DNA of 64,000 bases from Augochlora pura (Eukaryota > Arthropoda > Insecta > Hymenoptera > Halictidae), in assembly GCF_028453695.1 (NCBI RefSeq), contig NC_135774.1:18972001-19036000 (forward strand), read 5' to 3'. The notes under the pieces are model-generated. The model did not search any database. It had not been told where the DNA came from and was given only the letters and a program-made list of their open reading frames with translations. A program made the position numbers and the translations under genes. Of this stretch, positions 23,509-35,736 are shown piece by piece (the first letter of the stretch is position 1; every line of letters starts with the position of its first letter).

Positions 23509-23655
23509 CAGGGTGTTTTTCAAATATTGTAACACCGGGAAATGGGGGGTAGCTGAGGCTATTTCAAGTGACTTTTTCATTTTCCGAAATGCAATCTGCG
23601 GCTTTGTTAACGAGTTATTAACAGTTAAAGTTGGTTGCGCACCGACGAGTTTTCG
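23509..23655 (+). mobile_element. Left part of a CAGGGTGT-family MITE
   Basis: CAGGGTGTTTTTCAAATATT is followed by TAGCTGAGGC, CAAGTGACTTTTTC, GCAATCTGCGGCTTTG and TTAACGAGTTATTAAC, in the same order as the other members. TA precedes it. The right side is not clearly recognisable. Confidence 0.5.
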
Positions 23656-26164
23656 TGCTGCTGCGCACATGAGCGCGAACGATTCAGGGACGACTCAAGC
23701 CCGTCTCGGTGACAGGAGCCACGGCCACGTATCGCCTCTGAGCCGCGTTCGATCATCAAATAAGAATTTCATGAATTTCACAAATGTTATTAATGAAAAA
23801 CTTACCAATGCAGTTGTAAATGTTGTAATCCAAAAGTTGTAATCCACGTATGTAATCCACGTATGTAGAACGGCACAGATTACACTAATTTTCACTTAGG
23901 TTTTCACTTTCACTGCACTATTATTTCACACTGATCACGAATTATTCAACAATTAACACATGTCCGAAGTTTTCAGCGTTATTTTGTATGGCCCTGAAAA
24001 GGGTCGATTAATTTCAAATACGGAGAAGTTATTCAGTAATTTCAAATACTTTTTAAAGAACGGTGAAGTTACAGGGACGAAATCTCGAACGAAACTGACC
24101 TTCTCCACGAAGATGTTCACACAGACTGTGTCGATTGTCATAGCAACGGACACTAGGTTTTAAAGAAATTTGAGATGCTCCGACGAAAAAAAAGGTTTTC
24201 CAACCATTGAACAGTGAGCCAAGTTACAGTTTGTACTAATGTATTTTTCTAATGCAGTAATCCATCGTTTCCGCTATCTAGTTGATAAAAATTCGTTTCT
24301 TTCGATGCTAATCTTCAGAAATGTAAATAGATCAATAAATAGATTCTACACGTACAAAATTTGAATCACTCGGTAAAAACGAATCATTCGATATTAAGAA
24401 CATTTGTTCTATAATCTCCGCTGTAATATCATCAATTTGAACTAACCTTGAGACAGACAAAGCCATAATGCTAATGCTTCGTCCAAGAAATTATTCTTTA
24501 TTTTTACGTAAATCGTGAATACTGATATTATAATTACACAGCGAACATTATATATTTATGAAAAAAATATATGGGTCAAATACAAACAATAGTGGCATTA
24601 GAACAATTCTATTGTTACATTAGTGTCACCTCCTTACGAATATTAAAAAAGAGGAAAGACGTTTTACCTAATTTATGTCCCAAACAATTTACTTAGACAA
24701 TTTTTATTTTACAAAAAGACCTGCAGTTAAATTATAACAAAACATATTTCTAGTTATTTCGATTTCTTTATTCGAATACAACACTGAAACAAAAGCATAT
24801 GTTCTAGACTAATGGAATAATTTCAAGGAACTTGACTTATGAAACAATTCGAACCATTTTCAGTGACTTAGTCTATCATATAAAATCGATTCCTATTTTT
24901 TTTATTAAAAAATTATTTTATTTTAATAACTTTTAATTATTTATATTTTCCGTAAAAAAACGATTTAATCTAGACTTCCAGTGCGTAAGGTGCAGGATCA
25001 GCGAGATAGCGTACGCGCGACCCACAAGGAGTCAAAGCTTCGATAAAAAAGGACAAAAAAGGGATTCTTATCGGCTGAGATAGACACATGTCAGCAAGCA
25101 GAGAAACGCAATTAATTCCAGGAATAGATCGCGAACAAAAACGGGCGAACAATTAATAGGGTAGTTGCGTTTCGCCACGCCTCGTCGACGGAATCGTTAT
25201 CGCGTCCTCGTCGAACGGCGGCGTTGCCCCGTTCGAACGCGTTAGCCGAAGGGTAGAAATAAGCTAACTGAAGTAAAAGAAATCGAAGGCTGGCACAGCG
25301 CGCCGTAAAATACAGTCACCGGGTCCGACACGGCCGTGTAGATAGAGAAACTGGCGAAACAAAAAGCAAAACTAAAAGAAGAAAAACAAAAAAAAACAAG
25401 AAGGAAACGGGCGAAAAAAAGAGGAAAGGAAACGCGAATCGCGGAATGTTTGAAATCGTTGGCGCGATGCATTCCGCCCGTTTTCGCTCAACTTTTTTTT
25501 TTGCGAAATCGTGCGCCAGGACGACGGATTTACATGTGCAAAACGGCCAATAAATCCGGCAGAATATCGGGGACCGGCAACGGCGTTCCTCGGCGAATTC
25601 TCCGCTCCAGTATTTTAGCTTTCTCGGTATCTCCGGCCTCGTTCCTCGGCCCTTCGCCGTCTCCTATCAGCGCGCCCGCTTTTGAGGCTTTCTCGCCGCC
25701 TCTAATATCGCGCGCTCTGCAAAGGGAGAAAGACCCTCTTTGAAAATTTTTCCCCGCGGGCTAAGCGGTAATTTCACACGCTACGAGGACCTTCGGCGGA
25801 ATCGATCAAACGGGATGCGGCTCTCGCATCGCCTCACCGAACCGTCGAGGATGTATTCCCGGTACTTTCCGGTGTCTCGTGACGCGGAGTCCGAGCGCAA
25901 AACGAACGGATTCCCGTCGAGCTTATGCGAGCGTGTCGACGCTCCACGTGAAAGTGGATAAGTATGCCCCGGGGGGTTGAAACCGAGCCATTCGGGATCC
26001 GGGCGCATCGTGATTCGGCCGCGGAAAGAGTAGAGACGGGATCAAGTGTAATCGCGCAGCCGGAGTCGAATCTTCCTCGATACACAGTGTCTGGATTAAT
26101 GCTAATTAGGTGCACAAAACTAGTAACTTAGATTTTGGGACTAATATTGACGGAGAAACGTTAA
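23656..26164. other. Intron stretch with a GC-rich block
   Basis: From about 25150 to 26060 the sequence is GC- and CpG-rich, with frames on both strands (25450-25743 plus, 25834-26115 minus) that show no known domain. At 23990-24006 (minus strand) a hairpin resembles a histone mRNA 3' stem-loop but has a mismatch. Confidence 0.4.
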
Positions 26165-26405
26165 CCCTTTGCATTCGAATGGTGACTCTGAGATACCATT
26201 AAAATTATTCTACTACGTTCCAAAATCATTTTTATAACAATAAAGTTTAGATTTAACAGATTGCTGAACAATGAAACTGTTGCTATGAGTCGCAATAATA
26301 AATTTCGTAGCGTATAAAAGTGCACTTTATTGCATAGAATAGAAATACTGTGAGCCAGGACAATTATTTCACATTTACAGTTAAAATGGCTTCGAGTGCA
26401 AAGGG
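26165..26405. mobile_element. TTAA-flanked MITE, family CCCTTTGCATTCGAA
   Basis: TTAA sits at 26161-26164 and 26406-26409. The ends are CCCTTTGCATTCGAA and TTCGAGTGCAAAGGG, inverted with one mismatch. Relatives lie at 53589-53833, 28697-28880 (reverse) and 41571-41665 (reverse, cut by a gap). The TTAA target and CCC-GGG ends are typical of piggyBac-derived elements. Confidence 0.8.
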
Positions 26406-27371
26406 TTAATATTTTTATCGCATAGACATTACTTCGTCTAAAGAGCTCCTACTTTTTACGATATTATTTTACGAACAGGAATGAATTAATATCTGATGCA
26501 CACGTTGTATTAAGTTTCTTAAGACAATTTTTACAAATTCTCCTTTAAAGTCGACATCCACCGATGTTGCTGAAATATGTTTTGTATTTACTCTTCTATA
26601 CCTTACAATAATTGTTCGTAATGGAAACTAGCGGCGATGGTATGTTTCATTGTTTTAATTAACACATATTCGTCCGGTAATTTCTTGCACCGCTATTCAC
26701 AAAATGTCGGCATTTTTTGAATATGTGTTAATTCTGTTAATTACTTTGATTACTTAGGTTAGGTTCACAACGTATAATCTGCTGAAAATAGACAATAAAC
26801 GAAACGAATGTTGTTGTTAGCATAAGAACAGATTTCATTCTTTTCATCCATGTAAATTTTGGTATGCGTAAATGTGCAGAAATTAATATAATATTAACAT
26901 TTTTAATGACAGTGATTTACAAAGAGAATTTTTTAACGTTTTGAAGAATTTTAAGAAAGAGAATCAATTAATTCAATTCAATTTTGGCATAATTTTAGTT
27001 TGTTTTATCTTTCTAATCGTAAATACGTTCGGATATGTGAATACTACAACAGTCACTTTTATTGCGATACAAAATGATACGAATGTTATAATTAAGTTAA
27101 AATTTATAAGCCACATTATCATACATTCAATTCTATGTAGCATTTATGTATCACTTTATTTTGATCTGTTTCGATTAGCGTGCTATAGCATTCATTGTAC
27201 ATGTAGAATTATTAATATATGATAATCCGAGCACTCGGACAAAATGCGACTAATGAAATTTTAATTGTCAAAATTAGTTTAGGAATAAATCAGCAAGCTA
27301 GTTTCTGCGAAAGATAAAAGTTATGAATAACAAAATAAGAAAAACGTGTCATTTTGTCATTCTAAGAAATA

Positions 27372-27955
27372 TTAGGTTGGTGCATATGAAATGTCAGATT
27401 TTGAAGTGAATATATGAAACTGTATATCTTTTTTCAGAAGTTGTTGATTTAATCAAAATATGCCCCCTTTGCTTTACTACACCTTTTCAACGAGATATCA
27501 ATACAGAAATGCCTGTCTTAAACAAATTCTGATCTTTAGATTTAATAAACTCTGATATGGAATATTTCAAACTGTCATCATTTATATACTATTTAGTCCA
27601 TAAAAACTGTTCTAAATGTTTAAAATAGTGAACATCTGTTGGCGAAAGATCTATATTTTATAAAATCTTATATTTTATTTCATTTAATTTCGCAATTGTT
27701 TTGTACGACGTATGCGTAGTTTTCATGGGCTAAACAGTATGTAAATGAAGACAGTCTGAAAAATTCCATACTATAGTTTATTGATCCGAAAAATCAGAAT
27801 TTCTTGAAGACAGACATCTATGAATTAAACTCGCGTTGGGAAAAGTGTATTGAAACAAGTGGGGCACATTTTGATTAAATCAATAGCTTTTGAAAAAAGA
27901 TATACCGTTTTATATACTCACTTAAAAATCCGATATTTCATATGCACCAACCTAA
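27372..27955. mobile_element. Fold-back element made of two opposed mariner 3' ends
   Basis: The ends TTAGGTTGGTGCATATGAAA and its complement are flanked by TA (27370-27371 and 27956-27957). On the plus strand the right third reads as the end of a mariner transposase (FLKTDIYELNSRWEKC, then a stop). On the minus strand the left two thirds read as a second, more decayed copy (THTSYKTIAKLNE, then LSPTDVHYFKHLEQFL, then KDQNLFKTGI). The element is therefore an inverted duplication with arms of about 235 bp around a unique centre, not a simple internal deletion. Both copies carry stops. Confidence 0.8.
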
Positions 27956-27957
27956 TA

Positions 27958-28696
27958 GAAAAATTAAAAAAAAAATCATTTTAGTCACTGTCTGAGACAC
28001 AGGTTCCCATATCTAAATAAAACTTGGATAATTTAGTCCAGTTTCAAAAGTTAACTATTGCGTTAGAAAAGGTATACAAACATTTTTGTGGTGCATTGTA
28101 TAACCAAGATGAATGTTTATTTTCACCATTGAAATTCTATATTTCAGAATTTCTATAATATCATACAGGGCAGCCCCGACAGAAGAAGTGAAAAAGTTTT
28201 GGAAAAAAGCAACGAGTTCTTTCCGCTCGTATTATATTAATAATACTCAGTTAGCGTGTTTAATAATGAAACGAACAGAATTTGGATACATTCATATATC
28301 CATATCTTTATTTCATTAAATCGATATAGATGATACCCTATCAAAACTATTTTACAAAGCAGAAAGCATGTTTTCAGTTTTTCGATATTTCCCTCACAAT
28401 ACTTAAATCCGTTCTGTGATTTCGCGATTCTCAGCCGGGTTTACGCCGCTCGAAATATTTTTACTTTTCCCATAGTTCGATATTTGAAGTTTGTCTGTTT
28501 ACTTTTCACAGTAAAATTGTATTTTCCTAGCAAATTCAATACAGAAGCGAATCAATCTTCAGAAATGTAAATATCGAATAGTGAGCACAATTGGTATCGC
28601 AATTTCGAGATATATCGAATCGATGAAGTAAATATCGAGATGAATGAATGGCTTGCGTGTAGTTCTCAAAAAATTTCGACTCTTAACTTTTAAACC
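27958..28696. other. AT-rich intron sequence
   Basis: Nothing was recognised beyond short frames without protein character. Confidence 0.35.
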
Positions 28697-28880
28697 TTTA
28701 CATTTAAAGACATTTTAACTGTAAATCTAAAATCATTCTTTTGGCTTACAGTATTTCCATTTTATATAACAAAATTCATCCTGCGAATATGAAATTGATT
28801 CTTGTGGCTTATACCAGCAGGTCCACTTTTAATAATCTCTTAAATACAAACTAAAAGAGTCACAGCTCTATTGCGAAGGG
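28697..28880 (-). mobile_element. Decayed MITE of the 26165 family, reverse
   Basis: The sequence from CTTTACATTTAAAGACATTTT through GGCTTACAGTATTTCC matches the reverse complement of the right half of 26165-26405. It ends TTGCGAAGGG followed by TTAA at 28881-28884. Confidence 0.6.
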
Positions 28881-28884
28881 TTAA

Positions 28885-31800
28885 CTCTTACTGCAAAGAA
28901 CCGCTATGAAAGCGTTTTTAGTTAATGGATATTCCAGAATTTATATGCATAATAAAAATTACACTCTACTCTATTATTTTAAAGCACATATTAGGAAAAG
29001 TTTTACAGTATATAGAACTAATTAAAAAAAAACACATTCATTGCATACTCTTTTACACAAACAAGGTTCTGCACACTTTTACTAATGTCTTAATTATTTT
29101 AACCTGACGTACAAAATATAAAAACTAATCTTGAGAAGAAAAACACAAAACTCATAACATTTTTTACTTTAGACTAATCGAATTTATTCTGAAACAATTT
29201 TTCGACGTTTTTATAACGTCTCGGTATTAATTTTATTTAACGGAAACAAAAATATTACTGCGTTCGAATAATCCCTTTATCATCTTTTTCGTTCAACGTT
29301 GACAGCGTGCAACAAATTTTACGTAGACTATCAGGAACGTTACTGACAAGACTGGAAAGTAAACTGTGAAATGGGAACAAACATCTTAGAATCGTGAAAG
29401 TTTTAAGTCGTTTCAAGCCTCGGCATTTGCCGGCGACATGTACTTCATTTTCGGTCAGACAAGTTGAAATCACTCGCGAAATAGTTTGAAAACATCCATC
29501 ATACTTTCGCAACAACTCCGAGGAAAAGTTTCGTGATCATCGTGAAAAATCTCCGTGGTCAATATTAACTTGCAATAAAGCTTGGAGAAGAATTTCTCAA
29601 AGATTATGTAATCCAGTAATTTCCGAAATATAAATTATGAGACAGAAGGATATAATTTTAGCAGAAAATTGAGTAACAAGCAGAGTATAATTCTAAGAAT
29701 AATATATATTCTATTAATATTGTATTATATGTATTATTTCTTGAGTTATTGATCTTTATGCAAATTCAAAACTTTTCACATTGACTACAAAAAGCAAAAG
29801 CTCTATAGTAATCATTTTTTACTCCGAATGATTTTAAAAAGTTGCCAATTCATCCACAATTTCTGCTGTTTTGTATTTCGTTGATGACTGTACTTCAGTA
29901 ATAATATTAAATATAAAATTAGGACATTAACACAAATCTCACGCACAATATTTTGACGTGCCGACATTTTAGTAAGACTAACCTAAACAAATGTTGTCAT
30001 AGACACATAAAATCACTAGTATAGTTATTATACAAGATACAGAAATATTTAGATATTTTTTTAAACAATATTTAAATATAGAAATTAAAATGGAATTTAA
30101 ATTTATAATTTTTTATTATAATATTTAAATGTATAATCTTCACCCTCATATTATTCAAATAAGAATAACGCATTATGGTAGCAGTATGTTCGTATTAAAC
30201 AGAAATTCGTTGAAAGAATCTCAGAACCCCTAATTTCGTATGATACCGAATTCTTTCAAACAGAAAAATTGCAGAGACGATCGCTCGAAGTGTCGCTAAA
30301 AATATTTTACACGTTCAAGTTGAATCTTTCAATTTCGGTCGAGGACGCAAATTCCATTTGCGATTTATTCCTGCTTCACCGACGAAATTCGCGAAAGAGG
30401 ATCGCGCGAAACGAACAACAATTATTTCAAGTACAATAAATTCGTCATCGGAACAGCGTTGCGTATGATCCTGTACCGCCATAATAGCTTTAACAGGGAT
30501 ATTAAAATAAATACTATTTTTGAAACATTTTCAATATACACGTGTAATGTCAAATAATTCCGACGCCAGTTGGATTTTATATTAAAAATACAGAATTTTG
30601 TTATTGTTATCGATTTGTGGTTCTAGTGCTCTTCGAAATACTCGATCAAATATATTTTGCCCTCCAAATTCCGAAGCTACCTTCCACCCTTCAACAGGAA
30701 TGGTAGCAGATAAAAAACTGTAGTAAAATACGCAAAGATTTTTATGGGAAATAATTTTTACGCGAACGCTTTTATCGTTATACGTTCATTGTTAAATATT
30801 TTAAATATGAGAAAGTCTTTAGGAACATTGAAATTTCATTGTTGAAATTAATTTCTTCCATTGCGTACCGATAAAATAACTCCATTTTCAAATAACAAGT
30901 TGATGCTCGAATACCGGCATGTAAAAATTGTTATTTATATCGCAAATGAAAGAATATTTTATTATATGCCGAAAGTATGAATTATCAACTTTAATGAACG
31001 AAAAGTTGAGGCACTCGAATGCTATGTTAGTTGTTCAAAGAAGTATGTTAAGGTTATGTCATGATTATAATATTATATATAATCGAGAGAGATATTTTAT
31101 GTAAAAAATAAAATTTATAAATAAATTTATAGGAACATTCAGTTTATTTATGAATTATGAAATGAATTATAATCAATTATACAAATCAAAATTATAATAA
31201 AATTTCAAATTATGCGCCGTAACGTAAAATTTAAATAGAAGATTTAGATTTAATTAATTTAGAGTAAATTGATATAGAATTATAAAAAAATATAAAATTT
31301 ATAAATGCGTACTGAAATATTTTATTCTGTAACATTATAAAAATAAAATTTATTTGTCAATTAGAATACGTTCATAAATAATATTGAAATAAAATTGAAG
31401 CTTATTTCTTATACTAAAAAATTATTTGCTAAAATTGTATAAAATAATATTTAGAAGTAAAATAGTAAAATTGCTTACACATATTCGTTTGCATAACCAA
31501 AATTCGTCATTTCACCAACAATCGTCAGTAGTAAAATAACAAAAATTCGTCATTCAAGAATCAAATAATTGATTCTTGTTCTTTTAATACTAAATACATT
31601 AAACTCTAATTATTATCAAACAGAGATAATATTAACCCAAGATGGTACAATTATAACAATCACTAAAAAATATAGTATCACAAAATACTGGCATTCTGTG
31701 AATGGCGATGCAACAAATTACCGATCGAATACGTGTTAAGAATTTGTTATAAAGACGTCCAAACGCCGTCAAATCGCAGTTGTGTGGCGACTACAGTACA

Positions 31801-31984
31801 TTTATGAAACAGCTGATCGCTGTATTACCACACTTAGAGTGCAATCTGCAATGACTGCAGGTGTGGCACGTTGCAACGTTACAATTATCTTTCATAATAA
31901 ATCGGCAGGCTTCGTAAGAAAGCATTACACTTTGAAAAATGTTAAACGGTGATCGAAAAAAAAGCTAATAGCCGGACCCACTCT
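28885..31984. other. AT-rich intron sequence
   Basis: No gene, exon or bounded repeat was recognised. Composition is very AT-rich from about 31050 to 31700. Confidence 0.4.
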
Positions 31985-32293
31985 ATACAGAGTGGTCCAA
32001 AGGTGTTCATCAAATCGGAAATAGGAGCTGCATAAGGTCATTTTAAGTAACTCTTTCCTTATCGAAAATGCAATCTGTGACTTTCTTAATGGTCTATTAA
32101 CAAAACACGCAGACCAATGAGAGGTGATCTTCGATTACTGTGGGGCGGTCGAGCCAATGAGCGGAACTGTGTTTCATCCGCTAATGGGCTCAACTACCTC
32201 GCGCCAGAAGAGCATACTTCTCATAGATCAGCGTTTTTCCTCAATAATTCATAAACAAAGCCGCAGATTGTATTTTCGCTAAGGAAAATTTGC
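31985..32293. mobile_element. Diverged long-hairpin MITE (CAGGGTGT family)
   Basis: The order of blocks matches the family: TCATTTTAAGTAACTCTTTC, GCAATCTGTGACTTTC, ACCAATGAGAGG, CGAGCCAATGAGCGG, then TAATTCATAAACAAAGCCGC and TTTTCGCTAAGGAAAA. The left terminus has mutated to ACAGAGTGGTCC. A CACCCTG at 32493-32499 may be the displaced right end. Confidence 0.55.
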
Positions 32294-32818
32294 CATACGA
32301 TTTAATTTCCAACTATGCGTGCCAAAAGCGACATCAAGGTCGGTCACGGGTAGGGACATACACAGCTTTTGGCCTAGCGTTCGAAATTGTACAAAATCGC
32401 AAACGTCCTACGATTTGTATCATAGACACCACGTCTCCGAGACGTCATTATAAGCCAAGGGGTTAATCGTCAATCCCGGGCGACTTTTGGTACACCCTGC
32501 AGAATACATAATTTCCAAAATCCGGTCTCGAGTGTTCGTAATTCGAGGTGACAGCCAGGTAATCGATCTCGCTGGTGCTACATGTTGCCAAACTAGCGGC
32601 AGTGCCGAACAATAAGGTGAGCCACGAGAAAAGCCAGAGTGTGTCGATGTCAGCTTGTACACGGTCGGATGATTATTTACGGAGGTGTACGAGGGGGGAG
32701 GGGGAGGAAGGGAGCGCCGAGCATGTAGCGCATTACAGTAATAATTAACTCCGTGTATAATGATTACGTGGGTACAGAGAGTCGTCTGCCATTTTAGGAA
32801 AACACTGCCCTGCTGCAG

Positions 32819-33002
32819 CTATTCAGCAGCAGACACCGGCGGCCTGGCCAGAAGTTCTGTTCTGGTTAGGGTCGACCCACGACCCGGAAGCGCGAATTCC
32901 GGAAGTTACGCGACCATTGCGGACCTGGAGCCGCTCTACGCGAGACCCTGCGGTTCCAGAGCGAGTTACTACGCCTCCAGCCATGTGACGCATCTGAGCC
33001 AG
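32819..33002 (+). CDS. drl: RYK/Derailed-family receptor, juxtamembrane exon
   Basis: The acceptor CCTGCTGCAG lies before the exon and the donor GTATGG after it. The single leading base completes the histidine codon split by the previous intron. This is the only acceptor in the local CAG cluster that keeps the frame. The 61 following codons encode the cytoplasmic linker between membrane and kinase. It is rich in Ser, Gly and Tyr, with SGSYATIADLEPLYARPC and SYYASSHVTHLSQ. Tyrosines here are possible phosphorylation or docking sites for a receptor whose own kinase activity is doubtful. The exon sits alone between introns of about 22 and 16 kb. It ends on a whole codon, matching the phase of the next exon. 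Assignment rests on frame continuity and the neighbouring kinase exons. Confidence 0.8.
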
Positions 33003-33889
33003 GTATGGTGCAAAATGATTTTATGCGAAGTTCCACCAAGATATTGCATTAAGTATCCGCTATCCGGCGTTGCTTCCGGAGCTAGCCGCGCTGAAACTAC
33101 CACCGTAACAGGCCGGCCGCCCCGGCCAGCCGCCGCGTCGGACCCCGTAAATGTTTAACCGGCTTTGCCTTAAGCGCGATGCAATATCCGCGCTTCGATC
33201 CACTGAATTTTATATTCGATCGAGCACGCCGCGGGATTACACGCGGATTATGTACAGTTGACGTGTATACACTGTTTCCGTTTTTCTGGAACGATCGAAC
33301 GGGGACAGCCGGCACCCGGGATATTAACGCTTTACTTGCCGGCGGATACCCTCTAATAGGTCTTTAGCAATGGGTGAGGAGGGTTGTGCGGTCTAGTGAC
33401 GGACATCAACTGCGCTGGATTCGCGCGGAAGTTCGTGTCCGACTCTAATTTCTTGCAATTGGATGTCCTTTCAGTAAGGGACGTGAGAGCTGACGATTCT
33501 GGTACCATCGAAGTTAACAATTTTTGTTTCGAAAGTTATGTTATGTTTAGAAGAAACCAAATTGATCAGTGCAATTGTATAATAACTCGAGGAATCTAGA
33601 TTGAGACAATAATGTAACAAATCAATAAATATATGCAACAAAAACAAAAAAGCGCTGACGTAAGAATATTAATGAAGAAAAAGTTTTATCAATTCCTGCT
33701 TTACGAAACATAATCTCTTTTTAATTTTTTTATTAAACGTTGCGTCTACTTAGTAGAAATTAACTTGTGGAATTACAGTCGTAAGGTTACGTGTACATAA
33801 AATATTGTATGATGATTTTTGCTTAAATTAAAATTAAAATAATTTTTGCGAAAATATATGCCTAATGCTACTGTAATCGCACAAGTTAA
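33003..33889. other. Intron sequence
   Basis: The part right after the exon (to about 33400) is GC-rich and open on both strands, but the donor at 33003 and loss of family similarity mark it as intron. The remainder is AT-rich. Confidence 0.5.
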
Positions 33890-34251
33890 CGCTTTGCGGG
33901 CAATGACTTTTTCGACCAAGTGAGGTAGCAGGACGAGGCGATTTTCTCAAATGTGTCGAGTGTCTTGTACACAAATTATTTTAATGTATATATAATACAA
34001 ATATAATTTATATATGATAATATGCAACTATTATACAATTATATAATTTATATACAATTATCTTAATTTGTATATAATACAAACAGAATTTACATGCAAT
34101 TATATACAATTATATAATATAAATACAATAATCTTATTATCTATTGTATGTAATACAAATATAATTTACATACAAATAATAGGCAATTGTATAATTTATA
34201 TACAAATTACCTTAAGATAAACAGCAACTGTCGCCTCTCGTCCGCAAAGGG
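33890..34251. mobile_element. TTAA-flanked MITE with an AT-rich core
   Basis: TTAA lies at 33886-33889 and 34252-34255. The ends CGCTTTGCGGGC and GTCCGCAAAGGG are inverted. The interior is dominated by TATAATACAAATATAATTTA-like tandem variants. Confidence 0.7.
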
Positions 34252-34255
34252 TTAA

Positions 34256-35526
34256 TTGCTACTAAGTAGATGTAACTTTTAATAAACAAATTAAGAAGAG
34301 ATATTGTTTCGTAGAACAGGATTCGATATAAGTTCTTCTTCTTTAATATTTTTATATTCAATTTTTTATTAATATATTCTGCTGCATATGTTTATTGGTT
34401 TGTTACAATATTTATAACACAGACTAGAATAATTATAACATATGATTTCATATGAAGCGTATAATAAGTTTTATTTTGTTTTAACTCAACTATCCTACAA
34501 TTAGCAGGAACTATTGTTATATAGAGGAAGGCGTAAAGAAATACAAATCGCCTAATTTTGAAGCGTGTTGCACAAGCGAGATTAGATACCTTTAAATCGC
34601 TTCTGTATCCTACATTTTATTATTGATTTCTTCTTTAATATTCGATGCCGACGTGAACGTGTTAAAGCGTTATTTAATATTTGGCGAATAAATACGTTTT
34701 GATCGGTGATCCAATAAATTTCTCCCAGCGCAAAGAGTTAATGGACGCATATCGAGCAACCATGTTTTCGAAAAAGTAGAAACGACGTTTATTTATCGAA
34801 GTGTAGTTTCTTTACGCTCCCTGACTCGCTAGGATTATCTATTATGAATTAATTCTGCCAATGATCAGCAGCTCTGCTCATTAAGATTTTGCAGTAAATT
34901 TATGTATTTTTGTTACAAATGTTTAAAATTTCTTGTTAAACACTACCAACATACCAATTCAAATTCCAATTTTAAATAGCAACTTAACTGTGATAATTCT
35001 TTAGTGTAGCATCGCTCATCGAATGAAATCAAGTGTTCGTTAAAGAATTTCCAACGCTGTCCAACAAAATGTCTCCCCTTCGAAGGAAATTTTCATTTAA
35101 CAACTTTTAGCCGAACTTAAACTTCGACTTCCAAGAGTTATTCATTATTAAACGTCCAAGGTTCATGCTTTTAAGAACACTTCCTCCTTTTCTATTCTTT
35201 TATACGTAAACCATGCAACGTCTTGCATCGGCACTTTTCATACATATTTATTACGCTTTTAACAATATTTACAAATTTGTACGATTATTTAACAGACGTC
35301 TATCAGATTTTGTCGTCTAATCTAGGTACGTTTCTGATAACAAAATTCTCGAAACAAATATCAATAGAAAATGTTCTAAATAATAATGATCTGTTCTGGT
35401 GTCGAAATATTTTACTGATAAAAAAAATTGAAAAGAATGTACAATATGATACGCAATTATTTACAATAATGTTAGGGAAAGGTACTTAACAGTTTCTCAA
35501 CTCTTTCGATCACGGATTCAAACAGA
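34256..35526. other. AT-rich intron sequence
   Basis: No exon or bounded repeat was recognised. Confidence 0.4.
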
Positions 35527-35736
35527 CTTAGTCTATTATTATATATTCTTATACTATTATTATATAGTCTTAGATTATTATTATATATTCTTAGACTATT
35601 ATTATATAACCTTAATCTATTATTATATATTCTTAGACTATTATTATATAGTCTTAGATTATTATTATATATTCTTATACTATTATTATATAACCTTAAA
35701 CTATTATTATATATTCTTAGACTATTATTATATAGC
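35527..35736. repeat. 21-bp satellite, ten units, 84-bp higher-order period
   Basis: Ten head-to-tail 21-mers start CTTA and contain TATTATTATATA. The last two or three bases cycle ATT, AGT, ATT, AAC, then again ATT, AGT, ATT, AAC, ATT, AGC. Four units therefore form a higher-order block. Confidence 0.9.

Noticed and set aside
26755..26766. TTAGGTTAGG, the insect telomere motif
   Set aside because: Only two units in AT-rich sequence. Too short to be an interstitial telomere array.
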